From: Oryzibacter oryziterrae
GTDB lineage: Bacteria > Pseudomonadota > Alphaproteobacteria > Rhizobiales > Pleomorphomonadaceae
Direction: 5' to 3'
Assembly (NCBI RefSeq): GCF_021864535.1
Contig: NZ_JAKJIC010000013.1
Span: forward strand, 1 to 64,000
DNA length: 64,000 bases
This document shows positions 28,428 to 38,002 of this stretch, in pieces (position 1 is the first letter of the stretch; every line of letters starts with the position of its first letter). Under the pieces are notes generated by a model. It ran no database searches. It had not been told where the DNA came from and saw nothing but the letters and a program-made list of their open reading frames with translations. The position numbers were made by a program, and so were the translations under genes.

Positions 28428-28706
28428 ATGCGCATCACCTGCCCCACCTGCGGGAGCCGTGATCTCCACGAGTTCCATGTCCTTGGCGAGGCCGAACAGG
28501 CCCGCCCCCGGCTGAGTGGCGATTTCGACAGCGCCGCCGCGCGTGCGGCCTTCACCGACTATGTCTACGCCCGCCGCAATCCCGCCGGCCCGCATGACGA
28601 ATACTGGTATCATGGTCCCTGCGACACCTGGCTGGTGGTGCGCCGCGACACCCGCAGCCACGAGGTTCATGACGTGCGGGCCGCGCGCGGAGGGGACAGG
28701 CCATGA
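28428..28706 (+). CDS. mgdB: N-methylglutamate dehydrogenase subunit B (sarcosine oxidase delta-like)
   Basis: 92 residues from the ATG at 28428, with GAGAGGAC upstream. ITCPTCGSRDLHEFHVLGEA supplies a CxxC pair and WYHGPCDTWLVVRRDT supplies further ligands, matching the zinc-binding delta subunit of heterotetrameric sarcosine oxidase. It is a small structural subunit. It overlaps mgdC by 4 bases (ATGA). Confidence 0.9.
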   Translation: MRITCPTCGSRDLHEFHVLGEAEQARPRLSGDFDSAAARAAFTDYVYARRNPAGPHDEYWYHGPCDTWLVVRRDTRSHEVHDVRAARGGDRP

Positions 28707-31660
28707 CCGGCTTCCGCCATCCCAGCAAGGGGCTCATCGACCGCGACAAGCCGCTGTCCTTCACCTTCGACGGCAAGTCCTACTCCGGCTTTGCCGGCGA
28801 CACGCTCGCCTCGGCGCTGATCGCGAGCGGCGTCCGGCTGGTCGGCCGCTCGTTCAAGTATCATCGCCCGCGCGGCTTTCTCGGCGCCGGCCATGACGAG
28901 CCCAACGGCCTCGTCGAATTGCGCGAGGGCGCGCGTCGCGAGCCCAACGTCAAGGCCACCGTCGCCGAGCTCCATGACGGCCTGATCGCGCGCAGCCAGA
29001 ACCGCTGGCCGTCGCTCGACTTCGATCTCCTCGCCGTCAACGGCCTCCTGAAGCCGGTGTTCGCCGCCGGCTTCTACTACAAGACCTTCATGTGGCCGGC
29101 GAGCTTCTGGGAGAAGCTCTACGAGCCGATGATCCGCCGCGCCGCCGGCATGGGAGCCGCCTCCGGTCTGCCTGATCCCGACGCTTACGAGCAAGCCAGC
29201 GCCCATTGCGACCTCCTGGTGGTGGGCGCCGGCCCGGCCGGCCTCACCGCCGCGCTGACGGCAGCCCGCAGCGGCGCCCGCGTGATCCTCGCCGAAGACG
29301 ATTTCCGCCTCGGCGGTCGCTGGCTGGCGGATGGGGGGGAAGAGCTGCAGGCTCTTGTCGCCGGCTGGGCGAACGAGCTGACAGCACTTCCCAACGTCAC
29401 GGTCCTGAGCCGCACCACCGTGGCGGCGGCCTTCGACCATGGCACCTTCCTCGCCATCGAGCGCGTGGCAGACCACCACGCCGTGCCCGGCCCGCATCAG
29501 GTGCGCCAGCGTCGCTGGACGCTGACGGCCCGGCGCGTGCTGCTCGCCACCGGGGCCGGCGAACGCTCGGTGCTCTGCCCCGGCAACGACAGGCCCGGCG
29601 TGATGCTGGCCTCCGCCGTGCGCAGTTACGTCAACCGCTTCGGCGCCGTGCCCGGCCGCAAGGCGGTTGTCCATACCGCCACCGATGATGGTTGGCAGAC
29701 GGCGGAGAGCCTGCTCGCCGCCGGCGTCGAGCTGGTTGCTGTCCTCGACCCGCGGAACGAGGTTCCGGCGGGCATGGAGGGTGTGGCCCGCCGGACCCGC
29801 GTCATCTCCGGCGGTGCGGTCATCGGTACGCGCGGCGGCAAGTCGCTGAGCGCCGTCGGCATCCGCCATGGCCGCGCGAGCGAGTGGCTGGACGCCGATC
29901 TCCTCTGCCTCTCCGGCGGCTTCAATCCGGCCATCCAGCTGATGGGCCACCTGGGCCGTCGCCCGGTATGGAGCGAGGCCATCGCCGGCTTCGTGATGCC
30001 GGAGCCGGCCGGAGGCATCCGCCCGATCGGCGCGGCCGCCGGCATCTATGGCCTGCGCGAGGGGCTGGAACAGGCCATCGCCGGCACGCTCGTCGATCTC
30101 GCCGACCTCGGCTTTGCCGCGCAAGCGCCGGCGCTGCCCGGCCTGCCGGACACGCCGAGCGGGCTGGTGCCGCTGTTCTGGAAGCCGACACTGGAAGACA
30201 GCGGCGCGAAGGTCTTCATCGATCCGCAGAATGACGTCTGCGCCTCCGACGTGGTGCTGGCGCACCGCGAGGGCTATCGCTCGGTCGAGCATCTCAAGCG
30301 CTTCACCACGCTCGGCATGGCCACCGACCAGGGCCGCACCGCCAATGTGGACGCCATCGCCATCATGGCCCATCTGGAAGGGCGGCCGATGGCGGAAAGC
30401 GGCGTGACACTCGCCCGCCCGCCGGTGGTGCCGATCGCGCTCGGCGCCGTGGCCGGCGCCCGCGCCGGCGGCCATTTCCGCCCCGTCCGCAAGGTGCCGC
30501 TGCACCCCTGGGCCGAAGGGCTCGGCGCCGTCTTCACCGACGTCGGCCAGTGGAAGCGACCGCAATATTTCCCGCGCGCCGGCGAGAGCGACTGGCAGGT
30601 GACGGTCAATCGCGAGGTGACGACGGTGCGCAAGGCCGTCGGGCTCACGGATGTGTCGACGCTCGGCAAGTTCGTGGTGGAAGGACCGGACGCCGGCGCC
30701 TATCTCGATCGCGTCTTTGCCACCCGGCCGAGCGCCATCGCGGTCGGCAGCTGCGGCTATGGCCTGATGCTGCGCGAGGACGGATTCCTGAAAGACGACG
30801 GCATGATCGCCCGTCTGACCGAGCAGAGCTTCCTCGTCTTCGTCTCGACGGTGCACGTGGCCGACGTCTGGCGCCACATGCAATTCTGCCGGCAGGTGCT
30901 GTGGCCGGAGCTCGACCTGTCGCTGGCCGACCAGTCCGAGCGCTGGGCGCAGATGGCGCTTGCCGGGCCCAAGGCCGAGGCCGTGCTGACGGCGCTCCTG
31001 GATGAATTTACAGTCGACGCCCACAGCCTGCCGCCCCAGGCCGTGCGTGAGGCGACCGTCGGCGGCGTGCCGGTGCGGCTGTTCGGCCTGTCCTTTTCCG
31101 GCGAACGCGCCTTCGAGATCGCCGTCGCCGCTCGCCATGGTGCCGCGCTGGCCGCGCGCCTCATGGACGTCGGCGCAGCCCATGGCATCACCGCCTATGG
31201 CACCGAGGCCATGGCGGTGATGCGCATCGAGATGGGCTATGCCGTCGGCAGCGAGATCAACGGCCAGACCACCGCCCATGACCTCGGTATGGCCGGCCTC
31301 ATGGACCTCGGCAAGGATCACGTGGGCCGCGTGCTGTCGCAGCGCGACGAGCTGATGCGGGCCGACCGGCCGCGCCTCGTCGGTCTCATCCCTGTCGATC
31401 CTGCCAACCGGCTGCGCGGCGGCGCCCATGTGCTCGGTCGCGACGGTCCGGCCACTGTTGACGCCGACCTTGGCTGGATCACCTCCGCCGCCTGGTCCCC
31501 GACGCTTGGGACTTCGATCGCGCTCGCCATGGTCAAGGGCGGCCCCGATCGCCTCGGCGACACGGTGCGGATCTGGGACGGCATGCGGGGCACGGATTTT
31601 CCGGCGAGGATCGTGAGCCTGCCCTTCATCGGCCGGGCGGAAGGGGGCAAGGATGCTTGA
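28703..31660 (+). CDS. mgdC: N-methylglutamate dehydrogenase subunit C (sarcosine oxidase alpha-like)
   Basis: 985 residues, full length for the family. Domains in order: an N-terminal 2Fe-2S-like fold without the cluster cysteines (GFAGDTLASALIASGVRLVG, SFKYHRPRGFLG), an FAD/NAD-binding domain (LLVVGAGPAGLTAALTAARSG near 171, LLATGAGERSVLCPGNDRPGV near 282, CASDVVLAHREGYRSVEHLKRFTTLGMATDQGR near 513), and a C-terminal aminomethyltransferase domain from about 600 (DVSTLGKFVVEGPDAGAYLDRV, TEAMAVMRIEMGYAVGSEING). The last domain passes the methyl carbon to tetrahydrofolate as methylene-THF. Overlaps mgdD by 8 bases. Confidence 0.92.
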   Translation: MTGFRHPSKGLIDRDKPLSFTFDGKSYSGFAGDTLASALIASGVRLVGRSFKYHRPRGFLGAGHDEPNGLVELREGARREPNVKATVAELHDGLIARSQNRWPSLDFDLLAVNGLLKPVFAAGFYYKTFMWPASFWEKLYEPMIRRAAGMGAASGLPDPDAYEQASAHCDLLVVGAGPAGLTAALTAARSGARVILAEDDFRLGGRWLADGGEELQALVAGWANELTALPNVTVLSRTTVAAAFDHGTFLAIERVADHHAVPGPHQVRQRRWTLTARRVLLATGAGERSVLCPGNDRPGVMLASAVRSYVNRFGAVPGRKAVVHTATDDGWQTAESLLAAGVELVAVLDPRNEVPAGMEGVARRTRVISGGAVIGTRGGKSLSAVGIRHGRASEWLDADLLCLSGGFNPAIQLMGHLGRRPVWSEAIAGFVMPEPAGGIRPIGAAAGIYGLREGLEQAIAGTLVDLADLGFAAQAPALPGLPDTPSGLVPLFWKPTLEDSGAKVFIDPQNDVCASDVVLAHREGYRSVEHLKRFTTLGMATDQGRTANVDAIAIMAHLEGRPMAESGVTLARPPVVPIALGAVAGARAGGHFRPVRKVPLHPWAEGLGAVFTDVGQWKRPQYFPRAGESDWQVTVNREVTTVRKAVGLTDVSTLGKFVVEGPDAGAYLDRVFATRPSAIAVGSCGYGLMLREDGFLKDDGMIARLTEQSFLVFVSTVHVADVWRHMQFCRQVLWPELDLSLADQSERWAQMALAGPKAEAVLTALLDEFTVDAHSLPPQAVREATVGGVPVRLFGLSFSGERAFEIAVAARHGAALAARLMDVGAAHGITAYGTEAMAVMRIEMGYAVGSEINGQTTAHDLGMAGLMDLGKDHVGRVLSQRDELMRADRPRLVGLIPVDPANRLRGGAHVLGRDGPATVDADLGWITSAAWSPTLGTSIALAMVKGGPDRLGDTVRIWDGMRGTDFPARIVSLPFIGRAEGGKDA

Positions 31661-32015
31661 GGCAAGGGATGCTTTTTCGCTCGCAACGCCCCGGACGGTC
31701 GGCGCCGCTGCGCCGGCGCTCACCCTGACGCTGTTGCCCCCGGGCGACGACGACGACCTGGCCGAGCTGCGCCTGAGCGGGCTTGCCAGCCGGGAGTGCC
31801 TCAGCCGTCTGGTGCGCCTCGATCTCGAGAGCCTGCCGATGGACAGCGTTGTCGGCACCGACGCCCACGGCATCGCCCTGAAGCTCGCCCAGCGGGGTGA
31901 CGGCTATCACCTCGCCGTGCCACGGTCCTACGCCGACAGCTTCGTCGAGACGCTGCTGCACGCCGGCGCCGCCTTCGGTATCGAAGCCGTCAGGTCTGAT
32001 CGGCAATCGCCTTGA
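31653..32015 (+). CDS. mgdD: N-methylglutamate dehydrogenase subunit D (sarcosine oxidase gamma-like)
   Basis: 120 residues, short as expected for a gamma subunit. The pattern LGLSGLASRECLSRLVRLDLES-like (here LRLSGLASRECLSRLVRLDL), GIALKLAQRGDGYHLAVPRSYADSFVETLLHAG matches SoxG weakly; position after mgdC is the main support. The last 26 bases overlap the 3' end of the convergent Crp/Fnr gene. It ends the methylamine operon. Confidence 0.8.
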   Translation: MLEARDAFSLATPRTVGAAAPALTLTLLPPGDDDDLAELRLSGLASRECLSRLVRLDLESLPMDSVVGTDAHGIALKLAQRGDGYHLAVPRSYADSFVETLLHAGAAFGIEAVRSDRQSP

Positions 32016-32736
32016 GCCGGTCGACGTTGGTCACAGTCACCTTGCGCCGGGCGCTCTTGACGAGGCCCTGATCCTGCCAGCCCGACAGCAGGCGGCTCAC
32101 CGTATGCAGCGTGGTCCCCGTCATCTCGGCAATGTCCTGCCGCGTGACCGGAAAGTCGATGAGCATGCCGTCCTCGGTGGCAGTGCCGGCCTTGCGCACC
32201 ATGCGCAGCAGCGCATTGGCGACGCGCCGCTCCACTTCCTCGGTGGACAGTTCGCGAATGCGCGTGTGCGCTTCATGCAGCCGCTCGCCCACCGCCTCCA
32301 GCGCGTTGACGGCGAGAGCCGGATTGAGCGCCACGAAATCCTGCCACTGGCTCGCCGACCAGGCGAGCACCAGACTCTCGGTCACAGCTTCGGCGGTGGC
32401 GGGATAGTCGTTGCGCTTGATCGCCTTGGCGATGCCGAACACGTCGCCCGGATGCACATGGCGTACCACCACCTGCTGACCGTCCTTGGTGATCTGCATC
32501 ACCTTGAGATGGCCGTTGAGCAGCACGAAGAACTCGCGCGCCGCCTCGCCCTGCTCGAACACGGTGTCGCCGGGCGCGAGGCGGCGCACCTGCACCGTGG
32601 TCAGCACGGCGTCGAGATTGTCCTCGGTCATGTCGCGGAAGAGTTCGAAGCCCCTGATCAGGGAGCGGTCGAGGATGCGGGGTGCCACGGCGGTTCCAGT
32701 CCTGTCCACAGGGTCCGGCTCTGTCGGCCGGTGCAT
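31990..32736 (-). CDS. Crp/Fnr-family transcriptional regulator
   Basis: 248 residues from the ATG at 32736. The cyclic-nucleotide-binding-like domain at about 25-140 includes GDTVFEQGEAAREFFVLLNGHLKV and VHPGDVFGIAKAI; the Crp-type helix-turn-helix FPVTRQDIAEMTGTTLHTVSRLLSGWQDQGLV is near 195-225. The N-terminal Fnr cysteine cluster is absent, so this is not an O2-sensing Fnr; nitrogen-oxide or other sensing cannot be told. It converges on mgdD with 26 bases of overlap and is divergent from msrA. Confidence 0.9.
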   Translation of the reverse strand: MHRPTEPDPVDRTGTAVAPRILDRSLIRGFELFRDMTEDNLDAVLTTVQVRRLAPGDTVFEQGEAAREFFVLLNGHLKVMQITKDGQQVVVRHVHPGDVFGIAKAIKRNDYPATAEAVTESLVLAWSASQWQDFVALNPALAVNALEAVGERLHEAHTRIRELSTEEVERRVANALLRMVRKAGTATEDGMLIDFPVTRQDIAEMTGTTLHTVSRLLSGWQDQGLVKSARRKVTVTNVDRLKAIADQT

Positions 32737-32925
32737 CGTCTTACCGCAATGAAGGAGGCCGGACCACCCCGAGATTGGCTGTGACGGCAACGCGCGGGCA
32801 TGTCCGGCTCTGGCTTTGGCCGGAATCGTGCCTATATTGGGCAGTCCACGGCAGGCGCCGTCATCCATCGGAGTGGTCGGTCCGGTTGATGCGAAAGGCA
32901 CGAGGCCGTGGGCAAGGAGGGATCC

Positions 32926-33585
32926 ATGACTTTTCTCGACAGGTGGGGCAAGAAGCTCACGCTGCCCTCGCAATCGGACGCGCTGCCCGGACGGGAGACG
33001 CCGCTGCCGACCGCCTCGCATCATTTCGTCAACGGTTCGCCCCTGAAGGGGCCCTATCCCGCGGGCAGCGAAATCGCCCTGTTCGGCCTCGGCTGCTTCT
33101 GGGGCGCCGAGCGCCTGTTCTGGAAACGGACCGGTGTTCTCTCCACCATGGTCGGCTATAGCGGCGGCGTCACGCCCAACCCGACCTATCAGGAAGTCTG
33201 CACCGGAATGACCGGCCATAACGAGGTGGTGCAGGTGGTGTTCGATCCCGCCGTGGTCAGCTATGCCGATCTCCTGCGCCTGTTCTTCGAGAGCCACGAC
33301 CCGACGCAGGGCATGCGCCAGGGCAATGACGTGGGTACGCAATATCGGTCCGGCGTCTATGTGTTCTCCGAAGACCAGCGCGCCACGGCGGAAGCGGTGA
33401 AGGCCGACTATGCCAGGGCGCTCGCCGCCGCCGGCCGACCGGCTACCGTGACCACCGAGATCCTGCCCGCAGAGCCGTTCTATTTCGCCGAAGACTATCA
33501 CCAGCAGTATCTTGCCAAGAACCCCGGCGGCTATTGCGGCCTCGGCGGCACCGGCGTGAGCTGCCCCATTCCAGGAGCCGCCTGA
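32926..33585 (+). CDS. msrA: Peptide-methionine (S)-S-oxide reductase MsrA
   Basis: 219 residues from the ATG at 32926 (GGCAAGGAGGG upstream). The catalytic motif [14 protein letters not shown] is near residue 52, followed by [32 protein letters not shown] and [16 protein letters not shown]-terminal resolving cysteines lie in [13 protein letters not shown]. It reduces methionine-S-sulfoxide with thioredoxin. The next gene starts on the last base of its stop codon (TGATG). Confidence 0.96.
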   Translation: MTFLDRWGKKLTLPSQSDALPGRETPLPTASHHFVNGSPLKGPYPAGSEIALFGLGCFWGAERLFWKRTGVLSTMVGYSGGVTPNPTYQEVCTGMTGHNEVVQVVFDPAVVSYADLLRLFFESHDPTQGMRQGNDVGTQYRSGVYVFSEDQRATAEAVKADYARALAAAGRPATVTTEILPAEPFYFAEDYHQQYLAKNPGGYCGLGGTGVSCPIPGAA

Positions 33586-34175
33586 TGGCCCGTGCCCGCC
33601 CCCGCATCCTCACGCTCGCCGGCTCGGCGCGCGGCCAGAGCTTCAACGCCGCGCTGGCCGCCTATGTCACCAAGGCCATCGCCTTGCGCGACGCCGACGT
33701 GCGGCAGATCTCGCTCGCCGACTACCCGCTGCCGCTCTATGACGGCGACCTTGAAGCCGCCGAGGGCGTGCCGGACAATGCCCGCAAGCTCGTCGAACTC
33801 TTCACGGGCCATAACGGCATCTTCATCGCCGCGCCGGAATACAACCAGTCGATCACGCCGCTTCTCAAGAACACGCTCGACTGGATGAGTCGGCTGAAGC
33901 CTGAAAGCCCGCGCAGCCCCAGCCCCTGGAAGGGACGGGTCTTCGCGCTGGGTTCAGCCTCGCCGGGCTATTACGGCGGCTCGCGAGCGCTTGTTCATCT
34001 GCGGCAAGTGATGGAGCTTGGCCTAGGCTGCCGCGTGCTCACCGATCAGCTGGTGTTGCCGTCGGTCGGCAGCGCCTTCGATGCGAGCGGCGAGCCCACC
34101 AACGAACGCCTGACCCGTCAGGTCGAGGCCCTGGCCGAGGCCTTGATCGAGGAAGCGGCGCATTTCGTCCTCTAA
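33585..34175 (+). CDS. NADPH-dependent FMN reductase family protein
   Basis: 196 residues. Flavodoxin-like fold: ILTLAGSARGQSFNAALAAYV is the FMN phosphate loop (GSxRxxSxN), NGIFIAAPEYNQSITPLLKNTLDWMSR holds the conserved PEYNxSxxxxLKNxxDW motif, and ALGSASPGYYGGSRALVHLRQVM follows. It is a quinone, azo-dye, chromate or flavin reductase of undetermined substrate. It is coupled to msrA, so a role in oxidative or reductive stress is plausible. Confidence 0.92.
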   Translation: MARARPRILTLAGSARGQSFNAALAAYVTKAIALRDADVRQISLADYPLPLYDGDLEAAEGVPDNARKLVELFTGHNGIFIAAPEYNQSITPLLKNTLDWMSRLKPESPRSPSPWKGRVFALGSASPGYYGGSRALVHLRQVMELGLGCRVLTDQLVLPSVGSAFDASGEPTNERLTRQVEALAEALIEEAAHFVL

Positions 34176-34207
34176 TACCGAGTGTCATTGAAAATGACTC
34201 TCGGTAT
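34175..34207. repeat. Near-perfect 15-bp extragenic hairpin
   Basis: Arms ATACCGAGTGTCATT (34175-34189) and AATGACTCTCGGTAT (34193-34207) pair at 14 of 15 positions around a GAA loop. The element begins on the last base of the preceding stop codon. It lacks a T-tract, so it is more like a repeated extragenic palindrome or an mRNA 3'-end stabiliser than a simple terminator. Confidence 0.6.
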
Positions 34208-34319
34208 CCCGCCTTCGAATGTCTCATGCCCTTGATGCAGATGAGAAATATCTTCAATGAGTCGATGCGTCAGCATCTTGGGCGGAATTGGTACAAGGCG
34301 ACTGCACCGTGCGGAAAGC

Positions 34320-34350
34320 AAAAGGGCGGCCCCTCAGAGACCGCCCTTTT
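34320..34350. terminator. Bidirectional terminator between the msrA pair and hslO
   Basis: AAAAGGGCGG (34320-34329) / CCGCCCTTTT (34341-34350) is a perfect 10-bp stem with an 11-nt loop and T-runs on both strands. It ends hslO (minus strand), whose stop is 24 bases away, and can also end plus-strand transcripts. Confidence 0.85.
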
Positions 34351-34373
34351 GTGTTCAGTGACCCGCGCGGCGC

Positions 34374-35357
34374 TCAGTCGGCCTGATCGGCGAACTCGGC
34401 CGGGTCGAAATCGTAATGGGTCGAGCAGAACTCGCAGGTGACGCCGACGCGGCCGTTCTCCACCATGTCGCGGCGCTCCTCGGGCGAGAAGCTGGCGATC
34501 ATGCCGGCCACCGTTTCGCGCGAGCAGCGGCACTGTTCCCGCAAGCCCTGCGGATCGTAGACGCGCACGCCGCGTTCGTGGAACAGGCGATAGAGCAGCT
34601 CGGACGCCGCAAGACGCGGATCGGTCAGCTCGTCGTCCTCGACGGTGTCGACGAGGCTGTGCGCTTCCGCCCAGGCGTCGTCCTCGTCGAGCACATGCGC
34701 CTCGATCCCCTCGGGGGCATCGCCCGGATGCAGGTCCGTCTGCCGCATGCGCTCGGGCGCCTCCGGCAGGAACTGCACCAGAATGCCGCCGGCGCGCCAC
34801 AGGCGCTTCAGCTCCTGGCCGGGTTCGCGCGTCAGCACTTCCGAGACCGCGAGGCGCACGCGCGTCGGGATCTGCTCGGACTGGGTGAAATATTGATGCG
34901 CCGCATCCTCGAGCGACCGGCCGTCCAGCGGCACGACCCCCTGATAGCGGCTCATGTGCGGCCCCTGGTCGACCGTCATGGCGAGATGGCCGGTGCCGAG
35001 CAGATGCTCGGGCCGGTCACGCCCGGCAGCGACGCTGGCGGTGACCGCCTCGCGGTCGAAGCGGGCGCAGGCGCGGATGCGGTCCGGCGCTTCGTAATCG
35101 ACCACCAGCATGTGCACGGGGCCGTCCGACTGGGTCTGCAGGATGAAGCGGCCGTCGAACTTCATCGACGTTGCCAGCAGGGCAGCCAGCGCCACCGCTT
35201 CGCCGAGCAGGCGCGAGACGGACGGCGGATAGTCGTGGCGATGCAGGATTGCGTCCACCGCCGGGCCGAGGCGCACCACGCGACCGCGCGCATCCAGTGC
35301 CTCGACGGCAAAGGGCAGGACAGTGTCGTCGCCAGCCTCGAGCAAGGTCTCTGCCAT
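34374..35357 (-). CDS. hslO: Redox-regulated chaperone Hsp33
   Basis: 327 residues from the ATG at 35357. LPFAVEALDARGRVVRLGPAVDAIL opens the N-terminal domain. GTGHLAMTVDQGPHMSRYQGVVPL and the C-terminal zinc-binding cysteines CRC (near 274) and CEFC (near 307) give the CxC-X~30-CxxC redox switch. It is a cytoplasmic holdase activated by oxidation and heat. The start overlaps the argF stop (ATGA-type, 3 bases), which couples it to the arginine genes. Confidence 0.95.
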   Translation of the reverse strand: MAETLLEAGDDTVLPFAVEALDARGRVVRLGPAVDAILHRHDYPPSVSRLLGEAVALAALLATSMKFDGRFILQTQSDGPVHMLVVDYEAPDRIRACARFDREAVTASVAAGRDRPEHLLGTGHLAMTVDQGPHMSRYQGVVPLDGRSLEDAAHQYFTQSEQIPTRVRLAVSEVLTREPGQELKRLWRAGGILVQFLPEAPERMRQTDLHPGDAPEGIEAHVLDEDDAWAEAHSLVDTVEDDELTDPRLAASELLYRLFHERGVRVYDPQGLREQCRCSRETVAGMIASFSPEERRDMVENGRVGVTCEFCSTHYDFDPAEFADQAD

Positions 35358-36292
35358 CAATCAAGCGCTCCCAGGCACCAGGCAAGGATGCCCTTCTGGG
35401 CATGCAGGCGGTTTTCCGCCTCATCGAAGACGATGGACTGCGGGCCGTCCATCACCGAGGACGTGACTTCCTCGCCGCGATGGGCCGGCAGGCAGTGCAT
35501 GAACACCGCGTCCTTGGCGGCGGCGGCCATCAGGCGGTCGTTGACCTGATAGGGCGCCAGGATGTTGTGCCGCCGACGTTCGCCTTCCTCGTCCCCCATG
35601 GACACCCAGGTGTCGGTGATCACGGCGTCAACGCCGTCCACCGCCTCGTAAGGGTCGTTGGTGACCTCGACGGTGGCACCGTTGGCGCGCGCCCATTCGA
35701 TCGGGCCGGTGGCGGCGGGGAATTCCTTGGGCGTGGCGATGCGCATGGCATAGCCGAAGCGCGCGGCGCCATGCACCAGGGAGTTCAGAACATTGTTGCC
35801 GTCACCGGTCCAGGCCAGCGTCCGGCCCTTCACGGGACCGCGATGCTCCTCGAAGGTCATCAGGTCGGCCATGATCTGGCAGGGATGCGAGCCGCGTGTG
35901 AGGCCGTTGATCACCGGCACCGTGGCATTCTCGGCCAGCTCATGCAGGGCGGTGACATCGAGAATGCGGATCATGATGGCGTCGACGAAACGCGACATCA
36001 CGCGCGCCGTGTCGGCAATGGTCTCGCCGCGGCCGATCTGCATTTCGGCGCCGGTCAGCATCAGCGTCTCGCCGCCAAGCTGGCGCATGCCCACGTCGAA
36101 GGACACGCGCGTGCGGGTGGACGGCCGCTCGAAGATCATGGCGAGGATCTTGCCGGCCAGCGGGCGGAAGTCCCGATCGCCCGCCTTGAGGGCCGCCTTG
36201 ATGGCGCCGGCACGGTCGAGGATGCGTCTCAGATCGGCGCTGGACACTTCGGTCAGGTCGAGAAAATGCTTGGGTGTGCTATGGGCAGTCAT
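35357..36292 (-). CDS. argF: Ornithine carbamoyltransferase
   Basis: 311 residues, full length. The carbamoyl-phosphate site [17 protein letters not shown] is near residue 57, followed by the DALMIR-type loop ([21 protein letters not shown]), [27 protein letters not shown] (HPxQ motif), [20 protein letters not shown] and the C-terminal [11 protein letters not shown]. It makes citrulline from ornithine and carbamoyl phosphate. It follows argD by 14 bases. Confidence 0.96.
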   Translation of the reverse strand: MTAHSTPKHFLDLTEVSSADLRRILDRAGAIKAALKAGDRDFRPLAGKILAMIFERPSTRTRVSFDVGMRQLGGETLMLTGAEMQIGRGETIADTARVMSRFVDAIMIRILDVTALHELAENATVPVINGLTRGSHPCQIMADLMTFEEHRGPVKGRTLAWTGDGNNVLNSLVHGAARFGYAMRIATPKEFPAATGPIEWARANGATVEVTNDPYEAVDGVDAVITDTWVSMGDEEGERRRHNILAPYQVNDRLMAAAAKDAVFMHCLPAHRGEEVTSSVMDGPQSIVFDEAENRLHAQKGILAWCLGALD

Positions 36293-36306
36293 GGTGAACC
36301 TCTGGA

Positions 36307-37527
<1,221 letters not shown>

Positions 37528-37656
37528 GACTGAGGTCCTTCTTTTGCTGGGGTCGATGAGGGGTCAGGGCTCTTGCCGACCGCATTCTAGCCACGCGGAC
37601 CGGCAGAAAAATTCAGGCCGCGCCCCCTTTTATCGGCGGCGCGGCCTCATGGGCGC

Positions 37657-37687
37657 TCTATACACCGGAAAAGCGGCGCTCTGTCAA
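37657..37687 (-). promoter_or_regulatory. Putative sigma-70 promoter of argD-argF-hslO
   Basis: On the minus strand TTGACA (37687-37682) is followed after 18-19 bases by GTATAG/TATAGA (37663-37657). The -35 is a perfect consensus and the -10 matches in four or five positions. The spacer is 1-2 bases long for an ideal promoter. It is 130 bases upstream of argD. Confidence 0.55.
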
Positions 37688-37871
37688 CGTTTTTGCGGGG
37701 AAAGGCGCCACAAACGCGGCGGGGCTGAGGCTTTGTGAAGCTTCCCCCGATCAATTGGCAGGACGGTCAAATCCTCGCCACGATATTTGGGGAAAAGTCA
37801 TTTTGGGCACAGTTGGTGAGTCGCCGAGCGTTGCGTGCGAGTCAACTGGTATTGTAGTTTGACCTTGGCCA

Positions 37872-37887
37872 CCACGAGATCTCGTGG
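37872..37887. promoter_or_regulatory. Perfect 16-bp palindrome upstream of gcrA
   Basis: CCACGAGATCTCGTGG is self-complementary over all 16 bases and lies 116 bases upstream of the gcrA start. It is a candidate binding site for a dimeric regulator; I cannot name the protein. Confidence 0.5.
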
Positions 37888-38002
37888 CGGTGTCACCCAG
37901 CGAGACATTCGCGGATGCATTTGGCGTTTCCGAACCAGATGATGGATCGGGCGTGCCTCATGGGATTCCGCAGGTGACGCGGCAACTGAGAGGGTAAGCA
38001 AA

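Larger units (their letters stand above)
37528..38002. other. 475-base divergent regulatory region argD/gcrA
   Basis: There is no credible gene. It contains the argD promoter candidate, three GANTC sites on the gcrA side (GAGTC 37818, GAGTC 37839, GATTC 37964) and a perfect palindrome at 37872-37887. The gcrA RBS (GAGAGGGTAA) is at its right end. Long cell-cycle-controlled leaders are usual for gcrA. Confidence 0.7.

Noticed and set aside
28667-31873. 1068-residue open frame on the minus strand
   Set aside because: It is the antisense shadow of mgdC; no domain motif, and strongly biased composition.
31653-32015. mgd genes as an ordinary sarcosine oxidase (soxBDAG) operon
   Set aside because: The subunits look alike, but the direct linkage to gmaS and mgsABC and the absence of glycine-betaine or serine-glycine genes favour N-methylglutamate dehydrogenase.
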